From positions 70,401 to 134,400 of the forward strand of contig DAITSJ010000007.1 of assembly GCA_036843405.1 (NCBI GenBank): DNA of 64,000 nt. Reading direction: 5' to 3'. Each line of letters begins with the position of its first letter. The stretch's first letter is position 1. A program made the translations under genes and the position numbers. Shown here piece by piece: positions 8,084 to 16,885 of this stretch. Below the pieces are notes generated by a model, which did no database searches, had not been told where the DNA came from, and saw only the letters and a program-made list of their open reading frames with translations. Source of the stretch: DGNJ01 sp002388905 (GTDB lineage: Bacteria; Pseudomonadota; Gammaproteobacteria; Pseudomonadales; Porticoccaceae).

Positions 8084-8854
8084 CTACATGGCGATCGTGT
8101 ACCCGCCGTTAACGGAGAGAACCTGGCCGGTAATGTAGGAAGCCCCTTCGGAGAGCAGGAAGCACACCGGCACAGACACCTCTTCCGGCGTGGAAAAGCG
8201 GCCCATGGCGATCTGCTCGAGGTACTTGTCCCGGAAGCGATCGCTGCGGGCGGTTTCGGTCATGGCGGTTTCCACCAGGCCGAAGCACACGGCGTTGGCG
8301 CGGATACCGAATTTCGCCCACTCACGCGCCGCGGTCATGGTCATGCCGAACATGCCCGATTTGGCGGCGGCGTAGTTGATCTGCCCCAGGCTGCCCCGGC
8401 GACCGGCATCCGAGGAGATAAAGACCATGGCGCCGGGGGCGCTTTCGCCGGCTTTTGCCCGTTCGAGCATGTGGCGGCCCACGGCCTGGGTGAAATAAAA
8501 TGAACCGTTCAGGTGCACGTTCATCACCTGTTGCCATTCCTCGGCGGTCATCTTGTGGATCATTGCCGGCCGGCCAATGCCGGCGTTGTTGACCAGGCCG
8601 TGCACCGCACCGAACCTTTCCACGGCGGCATCGACCGCCCGGCCGGCCAGGGATTCTTCGGCGACGTTGCCGGCAACGGGCAGAAAATCGGCGCCGTGTT
8701 TTTCGGCGATATTGTTCAGGTTGTCCTCGTTGAGGTCCACGCCGACCACCCGGGCGCCGAGTTCCATGGCCAGTTCGCTGATGGCCAGGCCGATTCCCTG
8801 GCCCGCGCCGGTGACGATGAGGGTGCGTCCTTCTAGGGACATGGGGTTTTTCAT
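8084..8854 (-). CDS. Short-chain dehydrogenase/reductase
   Basis: This 256-residue classical SDR has a cofactor motif TGAGQGIG at residues 15-22, 'NNAGIG' in the middle, an active-site Ser in 'SSDAGRRG', and the Tyr-x3-Lys pair in 'NYAAAKSG'. The acidic residue after the second strand ('VGVDLNEDN') suggests NAD(H). The start at 8854 is preferred over the longer in-frame start at 8893, because the latter overlaps the operator at 8885-8903. It is the first gene of the operon that continues into the acyl-CoA dehydrogenases and epoxide hydrolase, and probably oxidises a hydroxy intermediate of that pathway. Confidence 0.9.
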   Translation of the reverse strand: MKNPMSLEGRTLIVTGAGQGIGLAISELAMELGARVVGVDLNEDNLNNIAEKHGADFLPVAGNVAEESLAGRAVDAAVERFGAVHGLVNNAGIGRPAMIHKMTAEEWQQVMNVHLNGSFYFTQAVGRHMLERAKAGESAPGAMVFISSDAGRRGSLGQINYAAAKSGMFGMTMTAAREWAKFGIRANAVCFGLVETAMTETARSDRFRDKYLEQIAMGRFSTPEEVSVPVCFLLSEGASYITGQVLSVNGGYTIAM

Positions 8855-8884
8855 AACGGGGAGCCCTGGTTGCTTTTTGAAGAT

Positions 8885-8903
8885 AACTATCATAGTGTCA
8901 GTT
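8885..8903. promoter_or_regulatory. 19-bp palindromic operator candidate (SDR / LLM divergent promoter)
   Basis: AACTATC-ATAGT-GTCAGTT matches the consensus at 13 of 14 arm positions. It lies between the minus-strand SDR operon and the plus-strand luciferase-like gene, so one site could control both directions. Confidence 0.6.
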
Positions 8904-9011
8904 TTTGTTCCTGTGAAGGGGCAGCGCGGTCGAGGGCCCTCCCGGGTCGCGAGTATCGGGGTGTGGCATCGGCGTCATTGGGAAGAGGGGTGAGAGTCAG
9001 GTGAGAGTCAT

Positions 9012-10049
9012 ATGCTGAAGCTGGGTTTGATGTTGAATTATGCGGGCCGGCAGGTTTCGATCCCCATGGATCTGGTCCACGAAGTCGAGCGGCTGGGTTT
9101 CGATTCGGTGTGGGTTTCGGAAGCCTACGGTTCCGATGCGGTTACCGTTGCCACCTGGATACTGGCAAGGACTGAAAAAATACGGGTGGGCACGGGCATC
9201 ATGCAGATGCCGGCCCGCACGCCGGCCATGGCGGCGATGACGGCAATGTCGCTTCACCAGTTGTCGGAAGGACGTTTTATCGCCGGGCTGGGAGCCTCCG
9301 GACCGCAGGTGGTCGAGGGCTGGCACGGGGTGCCCTACGGCAAACCCATTACCCGGACGAAGGAATACGTTGAAATCATGCGTCGCATCTTTGCCCGCGA
9401 CAGGCCGGTGGAATTCCAGGGTGAGGTCTACCAATTGCCCGCCCAGGGTCCCAATGCCACGGGCCTGGGCAAGCCCCTTAAATCCATTCTCGGCGCCGCT
9501 CCCGAAATCCCCATCTACACGGCCTCGGTAACACCCGCCGGTATGAGGGCCGCCGCGGAAGTCGCCGACGGCGTTCTGCCAATCTGGATGAGCCCCGAGA
9601 AATTCGACCTGCTGCGCACCAGTCTCGACGAGGGCTTTGCGCACAGTGGCCGTACGCTCGAGAACTTCGATGTGGCACCGGCGGTCAGGGTGGTCATGGG
9701 CGACGATCTCGATGAGTGCCGGTTGCCGGTCAAGCGCGAAATGGCGCTTTATGTCGGCGGCATGGGCTCGCGCAAGAAGAATTTCTACAATGATTATTGC
9801 CGTCGCATGGGTTACGGGGACGCAGCCCGGGAAATCCAGGAGTGCTTCCTGGGCGGTGACCGGGAGGGTGCTGCCCGGGCGGTTCCCGACGCGCTCGTTG
9901 ACGAGACGGCACTGGTGGGGCCCGAAGAGCGAATTCGCGAGCGCGCCGGGGCCTGGAAAGCGGCGGCTCGCCGGAACGAAGTCTCCACCGTTATCGTCTC
10001 CACCGAACAGCCGGAGGTGTTGTCGATCCTGGTGGATTGCCTGCTGTAA
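9012..10049 (+). CDS. Luciferase-like (LLM class) flavin-dependent oxidoreductase
   Basis: This 345-residue bacterial luciferase-like monooxygenase-fold protein has the N-terminal strand 'LKLGLMLNY', then 'EVERLGFDSVWVSEAYG', 'IRVGTGIMQMPARTP' and 'FIAGLGASGPQVVEG', the usual order of TIM-barrel segments. 'IPIYTASVTPAG' is typical of the F420-dependent methylene-H4MPT-reductase-like branch common in actinobacteria. Whether it uses F420 or FMN cannot be read from the sequence. It is divergent from the SDR-acyl-CoA dehydrogenase operon and shares its operator candidate. The substrate is unknown. Confidence 0.88.
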   Translation: MLKLGLMLNYAGRQVSIPMDLVHEVERLGFDSVWVSEAYGSDAVTVATWILARTEKIRVGTGIMQMPARTPAMAAMTAMSLHQLSEGRFIAGLGASGPQVVEGWHGVPYGKPITRTKEYVEIMRRIFARDRPVEFQGEVYQLPAQGPNATGLGKPLKSILGAAPEIPIYTASVTPAGMRAAAEVADGVLPIWMSPEKFDLLRTSLDEGFAHSGRTLENFDVAPAVRVVMGDDLDECRLPVKREMALYVGGMGSRKKNFYNDYCRRMGYGDAAREIQECFLGGDREGAARAVPDALVDETALVGPEERIRERAGAWKAAARRNEVSTVIVSTEQPEVLSILVDCLL

Positions 10050-10127
10050 CCTTGTACCGGCGCAGGTGCCGGGCGTGCGCCGGGCCCGTCGCCGGTGTTG
10101 CCCGGCAACCCCCATATCGGCTAGTAT

Positions 10128-10146
10128 AACTGACTGGTTGTTATTT
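10128..10146. promoter_or_regulatory. 19-bp palindromic operator candidate before the beta-oxidation operon
   Basis: The left arm AACTGAC is perfect; the right arm GTTATTT matches at 5 of 7. It lies 42 bases before the first gene of the 10188-19427 operon. Confidence 0.5.
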
Positions 10147-10187
10147 ATTGCAAAGCCCTGCGGGGCCGATAACCGAGGATATTTCCT

Positions 10188-10967
10188 GTGAGTGAGCCAT
10201 CCCGATTCCTGATCACGGAGATGCCGGCGGACCACGATCACGTGCTGGTGGTTACCATCAACCGTCCCCCGGCCAACCCCCTGAACCTGGCGATGTTTAA
10301 CGAACTGGGGAATATTTTCGACAGTATTGCCGAGCGGCGCGAAGTGAGGGCCGTGGTGCTTACCGGCAGCGGCGACCGGATTTTCTGTGCCGGTGCCGAC
10401 GTCAAGGAAATCAACAAGCGCACGGTGGAATCCTCTTATGACCGCTCCGTGGTATACCGCCGCTGTTTTGACGCCATCTATCGTTGTCCCGTGCCGGTGA
10501 TTGGTGCGGTGAACGGCTCGGCCCTGGGTGCCGGCATGGTGCTTGCGGCCTGCTGCGATATGGTCGTCGCCGCCGAGGGCGCCCGATTCGGGATTCCCGA
10601 GATCAATGTGGGCACCCTGGGCGGTACCCGCCATGCCGCCGGCATGGTGCCCGAACGGATGATGCGCTATATGGCGCTGACCGGGGACACGCTCGGCGCG
10701 GAGGAGCTTCACCGGGTCGGCAGTATCCTCAAGGTCCTGCCCGCCGGGGAGGTGTTGCCCGAGGCCCTGGCGATCGCCGACGGCATCGCCAGGAAGGCGC
10801 CCAAGATGATGCGCATGATGCGCGAGGCCATGCTCCTGGCCGGTGAGATGCCCGTTTACGAGGGTTATCGCCTCGAGCAGCTTTTTACCAATGTCGCGGT
10901 GGACCTGTCCGAATCCCGCGAGGCATCCGCCGCCTTTCTCGAAAAGCGGGACCCTGAATTCGACTGA
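10188..10967 (+). CDS. Enoyl-CoA hydratase/isomerase family protein
   Basis: This 259-residue crotonase has 'FCAGADVKEI' near residue 66 and 'NGSALGAGMVLAACCD' near residue 108 forming the oxyanion hole. The second catalytic Glu position is kept ('FGIPEINVGTLGG'), while the first is hydrophobic. One acidic residue is usual in isomerase or hydrolase variants. The start is a GTG a few bases after a purine-rich stretch. It opens a long plus-strand operon of beta-oxidation genes; the next gene follows after 46 bases. Confidence 0.87.
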   Translation: MSEPSRFLITEMPADHDHVLVVTINRPPANPLNLAMFNELGNIFDSIAERREVRAVVLTGSGDRIFCAGADVKEINKRTVESSYDRSVVYRRCFDAIYRCPVPVIGAVNGSALGAGMVLAACCDMVVAAEGARFGIPEINVGTLGGTRHAAGMVPERMMRYMALTGDTLGAEELHRVGSILKVLPAGEVLPEALAIADGIARKAPKMMRMMREAMLLAGEMPVYEGYRLEQLFTNVAVDLSESREASAAFLEKRDPEFD

Positions 10968-11013
10968 AACCAGGGCGCCGGCTGGCGCCCCGACATCCAT
11001 TGGGATAGTTCTT

Positions 11014-12210
11014 ATGACGAATGACGCAGATATAGTTGCCGTGGCCGCCGTGCGCACCGCCATCGGCGCTTTTGGCGGTACGCTCCGCGATGTGCCCGCT
11101 TACGATCTGGGGGCCGCGGCCATCGGCGCCGCCCTGGAGCGCGCCGGTATCCGGGGCGCCGATGTCGATCAGGTGATCTACGCCAACTGCCGCCAGGCGG
11201 GCAATGGGCCCAATCCGGCCCGGACCGCGGCGGTGCGCGGCGGGGTGTCGCGGTCGGCGCCGGTTTACACCGTCAATATGGCCTGCCCGTCCGGCATCAA
11301 ATCCGCCATGCTCGCGTCCCGGGAACTGAGTGCCGGCGATGCCCGGGTTATTGTTGCCGGCGGCATGGAATCCATGAGTACCATGCCCTACCTGCTCAAG
11401 GGAGCCCGCTGGGAAGGCTTTAAGGCCGGCGACAAAACCCTGATGGATTCCTGGAGCGATACCGTCGATCCCCTGTGCGGTTTCGGCATGGGCATGACCG
11501 CCGAAAACCAGGTGGAGAAGCACGGCCTCAGCCGGGCCGAGCAGGACAAATTTGCCCTGCAATCCCAGCAAAAGGCGGCGGCGGCCCGGGAAGCCGGGCA
11601 CTTTGCCCGGGAGATAACACCCTTCGCCATTGAGCCCAGCCGAAAGAATCCCGACGGCATCGTTTTCGACCGGGACGAACCATTGCGGCCCAACTCGTCC
11701 CTGGAATCCCTGGCGAAACTGAAGCCCGCCTTCAAGAAGGACGGCACCGTCACCGCCGGCAATGCCTGCACCATGGGCGATGCCGCCAGTGCCCTGGTGT
11801 TCACTACCCGGGAGCACGCCAGGGCCATGGGCGCCACGCCGCTGTTTTCCGTGGTCTCCTTTGCCGAGACCGCCGTCGATCCGGAGACCATGGGCGACGG
11901 TCCGGCCCACTCCATTCCCCTGGCCCTGGAGCGGGCGGCCATGTCACTGGAGGATATGGATTTCATCGAAGTCAACGAGGCCTTTGCCGCACAGATGCTG
12001 GCCAATGAACGGGTGCTGAAATGGGACCGCAGCAAGGTCAATGTCTGGGGCGGCGCCATTGCCCTGGGCCATCCCACCGGCTTCAGCGGCGGGCGGCTGC
12101 TGGTAACCCTCGACAACATCCTGCGCAGGGAGGACGGGGAACTGGGCGTGGCCGGTATCTGCGGTGGCGGCGGGGTTACCTGCGCCATGGTGATCCGGCG
12201 CGAAAGCTGA
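11014..12210 (+). CDS. Thiolase (acetyl-CoA acyltransferase family)
   Basis: This 398-residue thiolase carries all three active-site regions. The nucleophilic Cys is in 'NMACPSGIKSAM' (about residue 91), the His is in 'ALGHPTGFSGGRLL' (about 352), and the second Cys is in 'GICGGGGVTCAMV' (about 382). The ATG at 11014 is chosen because the longer frame runs through the end of the preceding crotonase. The known reaction is CoA-dependent cleavage of a 3-oxoacyl-CoA. It is the first of two thiolases in this operon; the next gene begins seven bases after its stop. Confidence 0.92.
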   Translation: MTNDADIVAVAAVRTAIGAFGGTLRDVPAYDLGAAAIGAALERAGIRGADVDQVIYANCRQAGNGPNPARTAAVRGGVSRSAPVYTVNMACPSGIKSAMLASRELSAGDARVIVAGGMESMSTMPYLLKGARWEGFKAGDKTLMDSWSDTVDPLCGFGMGMTAENQVEKHGLSRAEQDKFALQSQQKAAAAREAGHFAREITPFAIEPSRKNPDGIVFDRDEPLRPNSSLESLAKLKPAFKKDGTVTAGNACTMGDAASALVFTTREHARAMGATPLFSVVSFAETAVDPETMGDGPAHSIPLALERAAMSLEDMDFIEVNEAFAAQMLANERVLKWDRSKVNVWGGAIALGHPTGFSGGRLLVTLDNILRREDGELGVAGICGGGGVTCAMVIRRES

Positions 12211-12217
12211 GCGCCCC

Positions 12218-13507
12218 GTGTCCGACACCCCCCTGCAATCCTCGGTGAATTTCGCGGCCATAGCCGGCAGACTGCCCCCGGCTCCTGGGGTTGTCGTGCA
12301 TTCCGCGTTCGCCCAGCCCGGCTACCTGCTCGAGCGCTTCGCCGATGCTTCGGCGGATTTTGCCGGCGCCACCGTCTATTCCCTGATGCCCATGTCGGAA
12401 CCGGCGTACGGGGCACCGGCGGTGGTCGAAAGCCTGAACCTGGTGACCTTTTTCCCGGGAACGGGCCTGCGCAGGACTGTCAATCAGGGCCTGGCCACCA
12501 TCGATCGCCAGAACCTCTCCGATATACCGGGCTTGTTTTCAACGGGGAAGCGGCATGCGGACCTGGTTCTCCTCCAGGTATCCGCTCCCAACGCCGACGG
12601 CGACGTTTCCCTGGGTATTGCGGTCGATTATCTGCCCGCCGTGCTGGCACAGAAGCCCTTTGTGGTGGCCCAGGTCAATCCGCGCATGCCGTTTACGGCC
12701 GGCGATACCCGCCTCTCCCTGGGGGATATCGACGTCTGCGTGGACGTTGACGAACCCCTGACGGAGTTGCCGGCCAGCGCCGGCGATGCTGTCGAAAGCG
12801 CCATTGCCGATCATGTGGCCGGGCTGGTGGAGGACGGCGATGTGCTCCAGGCCGGCATCGGTTCGCTGCCGGACCTGGTCCTGGCCAGGCTCGATCATCT
12901 CAAGCACCTGGGCGGGCACACCGGTATCATCACGGCGGCCTGGCGCAGGCTGATCGAGGCGGGCGTCGTGGACAACAGCCGCAAAAAGCGCTTTGCCGGC
13001 ACCACGGTAACCACAATGGCCGGTGGCGATGCCGGCTTTTACACGTTTCTCGACAACAACCCGGCCATCGAATTTCATGCCTGCGACCAAACCCATGGCA
13101 GGGAAGTTCTGGCCGCCATCGACGGACTCTGTGCCATCAACAGCGTCCTTCAAATGGACCTCGCCGGCAACGCCAACGCCGAGACGGTCAACGGTCGGCG
13201 TATCGCGGCTATTGGCGGCCTCGCGGATTTTGCCGGGGGAGCATCCCGGGCCCCGGGTGGTAAAAGCATCATTGCCCTGAGATCCGCTTTCAGGCAGCGC
13301 GACAGCGGGGAACTGGTGAGTAACATGATTCCGCGTCTGGACGGGAACGCCCCCCTTTCACTCGCCAGCGACAGCATCGATTTTGTCGTTACCGAATACG
13401 GCGTGGCTCCGTTGCGCGGATTGAATGCCGATGCCCGGGCCCGGGCGCTGATCGGCATTGCCCATCCGTCGTTTCGCGACGACCTGTCCCGTTCTTCGGG
13501 TTGTTGA
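12218..13507 (+). CDS. Acetyl-CoA hydrolase/CoA-transferase family protein lacking the usual catalytic Glu
   Basis: This 429-residue protein starts with GTG seven bases after the thiolase. It aligns along its length with 4-hydroxybutyrate/acetate CoA-transferases: 'GIGSLPDLVLARL', then 'GGHTGIITAAWRRLIEAGVVDN', 'FLDNNPAIEFHACD', 'INSVLQMDLAGNANAE', and a C-terminal 'DFVVTEYGVAPLRGLNADARARALIGIAHP'. In the transferases the segment reads H-(S/T)-E-M and the Glu forms the CoA thioester. Here it reads H234-T235-G236, so the Glu is absent. It may be a thioesterase or C-C hydrolase rather than a true transferase, as found for the distantly related IpdAB (inference). Confidence 0.82.
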   Translation: MSDTPLQSSVNFAAIAGRLPPAPGVVVHSAFAQPGYLLERFADASADFAGATVYSLMPMSEPAYGAPAVVESLNLVTFFPGTGLRRTVNQGLATIDRQNLSDIPGLFSTGKRHADLVLLQVSAPNADGDVSLGIAVDYLPAVLAQKPFVVAQVNPRMPFTAGDTRLSLGDIDVCVDVDEPLTELPASAGDAVESAIADHVAGLVEDGDVLQAGIGSLPDLVLARLDHLKHLGGHTGIITAAWRRLIEAGVVDNSRKKRFAGTTVTTMAGGDAGFYTFLDNNPAIEFHACDQTHGREVLAAIDGLCAINSVLQMDLAGNANAETVNGRRIAAIGGLADFAGGASRAPGGKSIIALRSAFRQRDSGELVSNMIPRLDGNAPLSLASDSIDFVVTEYGVAPLRGLNADARARALIGIAHPSFRDDLSRSSGC

Positions 13508-13559
13508 CCGCCCCGTCGGCGAAGGTCGCAAATACACTCAACGCGTTATCGGATTGATT

Positions 13560-15653
13560 ATGACTACAGCCAACGAAACCTCCCTTGTCAGTATTTCCCG
13601 CGAAGGCGACATCGCGGTGGTGACGGTGGATTCGCCGCCGGTCAATGCCCTGTCACTGGCGGTGCGCCGGCAACTGGACGCCGCCCTGCGCGAGGTTATC
13701 GACGATGATGACGTGGCCGCCATTGTCCTGATCTGCGAGGGCCGGACGTTTTTTGCCGGCGCCGATATCAAGGAACTGGGCAAGCCGCCGGTGAGCCCGA
13801 AAATCTCCGAGATCGAGAAGGTGCTGGAAGACAGTACCAAGCCCGTAATCGCCGCCATTCACGGCAATGCCCTGGGGGGCGGCCTGGAAATGGCTCTCGC
13901 CTGCCATTACCGCATCGCCACCGAATCGGCCAAATGCGGCCTTACGGAGGTGACCCTGGGAATACTGCCCGGGGCCGGCGGCACCCAGCGTCTGCCAAGG
14001 GTGGTGGGGGTCGCAAAGGCCCTGGACATGATCTGCCACGGCCGGCGCCTGTCTGCGGGGGAGTGTCGGCGCATCGGCCTGCTCGACGATCTGGTTGAAG
14101 ACGGTCGCCTGCTCGAGGGGGCACTGGCACTGGCGCAGCGCGTTATCGATGAAGAGCAGCCTCTGCGCCGGGTCCGGGATCGCCAGGAACACCTGGCCGA
14201 AGTCCGGGACAACCCGGCGATTTTCGATGAATTCAGCAAGGCCAATGCCCGCAAGTTCCGCGGCTATGCGGCGCCGGAGGTCAATATCCGCGCCGTTGCG
14301 GCCAGTGTTGAACTGCCCTTCGAGGAGGGCCTCATACGGGAGAAGGAACTTCTCCAGGAACTGGTCGGCGGTCCCCAGCCGGCGGCCCTGCAATACGCTT
14401 TCTTTGCCGAGCGGCAGGTCAACAGGATTCCCGACGTACCCGCCGATACGCCGCAAACTCCGATTGACCGCGTGGGGGTGGTGGGAGCCGGTACCATGGG
14501 TGGCGGCATCGCCATGAATTTCGCCAGCCTGGGCCTGCCGGTGACCGTGCTGGAGACCAGTCGGGAAGCGCTGGACCGGGGGCTCGGTACGGTCAGGCGC
14601 AACTACGAGAGCAGTGCCCGCAAGGGGCGGATCAGTCAGGAACAGGCGGATGCGGCGGTGGCCCGGTTGCAGGGCACGCTGGCCATGGACGACCTGGCGG
14701 ACTGCGACCTGGTAATCGAGGCGGTGTTCGAGGACATGGGTGTGAAGAAGGAAGTTTTCGGTCGCCTGGACAAGGCGGTCAAGGATGATGCCATCCTGGC
14801 CACCAACACCTCGTTCCTCGACGTCGAGGAAATCGCCTCCGCCACCGGCCGACCCTCCCAGGTGCTGGGGATGCACTTTTTCTCCCCCGCCAACATCATG
14901 AAACTGGTGGAAGTGGTGCGCACCCCGCAAACCTCGGCCACCACCATCGCCACTGTTCTCGGGCTCGCCAGGAAGGCGGGCAAGATTCCGGTGCTGGTGG
15001 GCAACGGCCACGGTTTTGTCGGCAATCGCATACTCCAGCAGCGCAAGAGCCAGGCCCAGGAAGTGCTGCTGGAAGGCGTCATGCCCTGGGACGTGGACCG
15101 GGTGCTCACCGATTTTGGCTTTCCCATGGGTCCTTTCGCCATGTCCGATATGGCCGGCCTGGATATCGGCTGGAACCGCGAAACCTCCCGGGGCGAGACC
15201 ATTCGCGACCGGCTCTGCGAGCAGGACCGCCGGGGCCAGAAAACAGGGGCCGGCTACTATGACTACGACGACAAACGCAGACCCTCGCCCTCGCCGGTAA
15301 CCGAGAAACTGATCGCCGATTTCCTGGCGGAGAAGGGCATCGAGCCGCGCCGGATCGACGAGCGGGAAATCCTCGAACGCTGCCTCTACCCGATGATCAA
15401 CGAGGCCGCCAGAGTCCTGGAAGAGGGCATTGCCATCAGGGCCTCCGATATCGACGTGATCATGATCAACGGTTACGGCTTCCCGCGTTATCGCGGTGGC
15501 CTCACTTACTTCGCCGACCAGGAAGGTCTGAAAGAAGTGCTCGCCATTATGAAGAGGCTGGAGGCCTCGCTGGGGGAGGCGATGCGCCCCGCCCCGCTGC
15601 TCGAGAAACTTGCCGCCGAGGGCGGCCAGCTTCACAAGATCACCAACGGATAA
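13560..15653 (+). CDS. FadB-like bifunctional enoyl-CoA hydratase / 3-hydroxyacyl-CoA dehydrogenase
   Basis: This 697-residue fusion starts with a crotonase domain: 'FAGADIKEL' near residue 68, 'GNALGGGLEMAL' near 102, and 'TEVTLGILPGAGG', with both catalytic glutamates present. A 3-hydroxyacyl-CoA dehydrogenase follows, with the NAD motif 'GVVGAGTMGGGIA' near 310, the His in 'GMHFFSPAN', and 'GHGFVGNRI'. A C-terminal repeat contains 'NGYGFPRYRGG'. The ATG at 13560 is preferred, since the longer frame overlaps the previous gene. It performs hydration and oxidation of enoyl-CoA. The order (hydratase first) is that of FadB, FadJ and the peroxisomal enzyme. Confidence 0.94.
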   Translation: MTTANETSLVSISREGDIAVVTVDSPPVNALSLAVRRQLDAALREVIDDDDVAAIVLICEGRTFFAGADIKELGKPPVSPKISEIEKVLEDSTKPVIAAIHGNALGGGLEMALACHYRIATESAKCGLTEVTLGILPGAGGTQRLPRVVGVAKALDMICHGRRLSAGECRRIGLLDDLVEDGRLLEGALALAQRVIDEEQPLRRVRDRQEHLAEVRDNPAIFDEFSKANARKFRGYAAPEVNIRAVAASVELPFEEGLIREKELLQELVGGPQPAALQYAFFAERQVNRIPDVPADTPQTPIDRVGVVGAGTMGGGIAMNFASLGLPVTVLETSREALDRGLGTVRRNYESSARKGRISQEQADAAVARLQGTLAMDDLADCDLVIEAVFEDMGVKKEVFGRLDKAVKDDAILATNTSFLDVEEIASATGRPSQVLGMHFFSPANIMKLVEVVRTPQTSATTIATVLGLARKAGKIPVLVGNGHGFVGNRILQQRKSQAQEVLLEGVMPWDVDRVLTDFGFPMGPFAMSDMAGLDIGWNRETSRGETIRDRLCEQDRRGQKTGAGYYDYDDKRRPSPSPVTEKLIADFLAEKGIEPRRIDEREILERCLYPMINEAARVLEEGIAIRASDIDVIMINGYGFPRYRGGLTYFADQEGLKEVLAIMKRLEASLGEAMRPAPLLEKLAAEGGQLHKITNG

Positions 15654-15670
15654 CCAACCTGGATACAGTC

Positions 15671-16873
15671 ATGCGCGAAGCCGTTATTGTTTCAACCGCC
15701 CGCACGCCCATAGGCAAGGCCTATCGGGGCGCTTTCAACAACACCCAGCCCCAGGCTCTGGCGGGCCACGCCATTGGCGAGGCGGTCCGGCGCGCGGGCC
15801 TGGAAGGGGACAGGGTCGAGGACGTGCTGCTCGGTGCCGCCCGCCAGGAGGGCGCCAGCGGCAGCAATATCGCCCGCCAGGCCGCCCTGCGCGCGGGCCT
15901 GCCGGTCAGTGTCTCCGGCGCCACCGTTAATCGTCAGTGCGCCTCCGGTCTTGTCGCCATCGGCATGGCCCATCACGCCATTGTCAACGAGGGAATGGAG
16001 GTCGCCGTGGGCGGCGGAGTGGAATCCGTCTCCCTGACCCAGAACGACAGGACCAATCTCTACCGCCGCCAGGACCCATGGCTGGTGGAGCACATTCCCC
16101 AGATCTATATGACCATGATCGAGACCGCGGAGATCGTCGCCGACCGCTACGGTATCGGCCGCGACGAGCAGGATGCCTACGCCCTGCAAAGCCAGCAGCG
16201 CACGGTCCGAGCCCAGGAGGAGGGCCGGTTCGACGCCGAGATAGCGCCCATGACCACCGTCAAGACCCTGGTGGACAAGGAAACAGGGCAGACCCGCGAG
16301 GAGCAGGTGACGCTGAGCGGCGACGAGTGCAACCGGCCGGGGACCACCCTGGACGGACTCAAGCAGTTGCAGCCGGTCTTCAGCGACGGCCAGCGTATTG
16401 CCGCGGGACGCCATATCACCGCCGGCAACGCCTCGCAGTTGTCCGACGGGGCCAGCGCCCTGGTCCTGATGGAGGCAAGCGCCGCCGAGCGTCAGGGCCT
16501 GGAACCCCTGGGCGCCTTTCGCGGCGTGATGGTGGCCGGTTGTGATCCGGACGAAATGGGCATTGGCCCGGTGTTCGCGGTGCCCAAATTGCTCAGGGTG
16601 CACGGCCTGACCGTCGACGATATCGATATCTGGGAGCTCAACGAGGCCTTCGCCAGCCAGGTACTCTATTGTCGGGACAAGCTGGGCATCGATAACGACA
16701 AGTTCAACGTCTCCGGCGGCGCCATTGCCATCGGCCACCCCTACGGCATGTCCGGCGCGCGCATGGCCGGCCACCTGTTGCTGGAGGGCAAGCGCCGGGG
16801 TGCGCGTTACGGTGTCGTGACCATGTGCGCCGGCGGTGGCATGGGCGCGGCCGGACTATTCGAAATATTCTGA
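15671..16873 (+). CDS. Thiolase (acetyl-CoA acyltransferase family)
   Basis: This 400-residue thiolase follows the FadB-like gene by 17 bases. The active-site segments are all present: 'NRQCASGLVAIGMA' (Cys about residue 90), 'NEAFASQVLYC', 'AIAIGHPYGMSGARM' (His), and 'TMCAGGGMGAAGLFE' (second Cys). The adjacency with the bifunctional hydratase/dehydrogenase mirrors fadBA organisation, so this is the likely partner that completes each beta-oxidation round. The other thiolase (11014) may act on a different chain or ring-derived 3-oxoacyl-CoA. Confidence 0.93.
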   Translation: MREAVIVSTARTPIGKAYRGAFNNTQPQALAGHAIGEAVRRAGLEGDRVEDVLLGAARQEGASGSNIARQAALRAGLPVSVSGATVNRQCASGLVAIGMAHHAIVNEGMEVAVGGGVESVSLTQNDRTNLYRRQDPWLVEHIPQIYMTMIETAEIVADRYGIGRDEQDAYALQSQQRTVRAQEEGRFDAEIAPMTTVKTLVDKETGQTREEQVTLSGDECNRPGTTLDGLKQLQPVFSDGQRIAAGRHITAGNASQLSDGASALVLMEASAAERQGLEPLGAFRGVMVAGCDPDEMGIGPVFAVPKLLRVHGLTVDDIDIWELNEAFASQVLYCRDKLGIDNDKFNVSGGAIAIGHPYGMSGARMAGHLLLEGKRRGARYGVVTMCAGGGMGAAGLFEIF

Positions 16874-16885
16874 GGGGGCGTCACG

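Noticed and set aside
8997..11063. Very long minus-strand open frame (688 residues)
   Set aside because: It is antisense to the LLM protein, crotonase and thiolase genes. High-GC codon use produces such shadows.
13653..15635. Very long minus-strand open frame (660 residues)
   Set aside because: It is the antisense shadow of the FadB-like gene.
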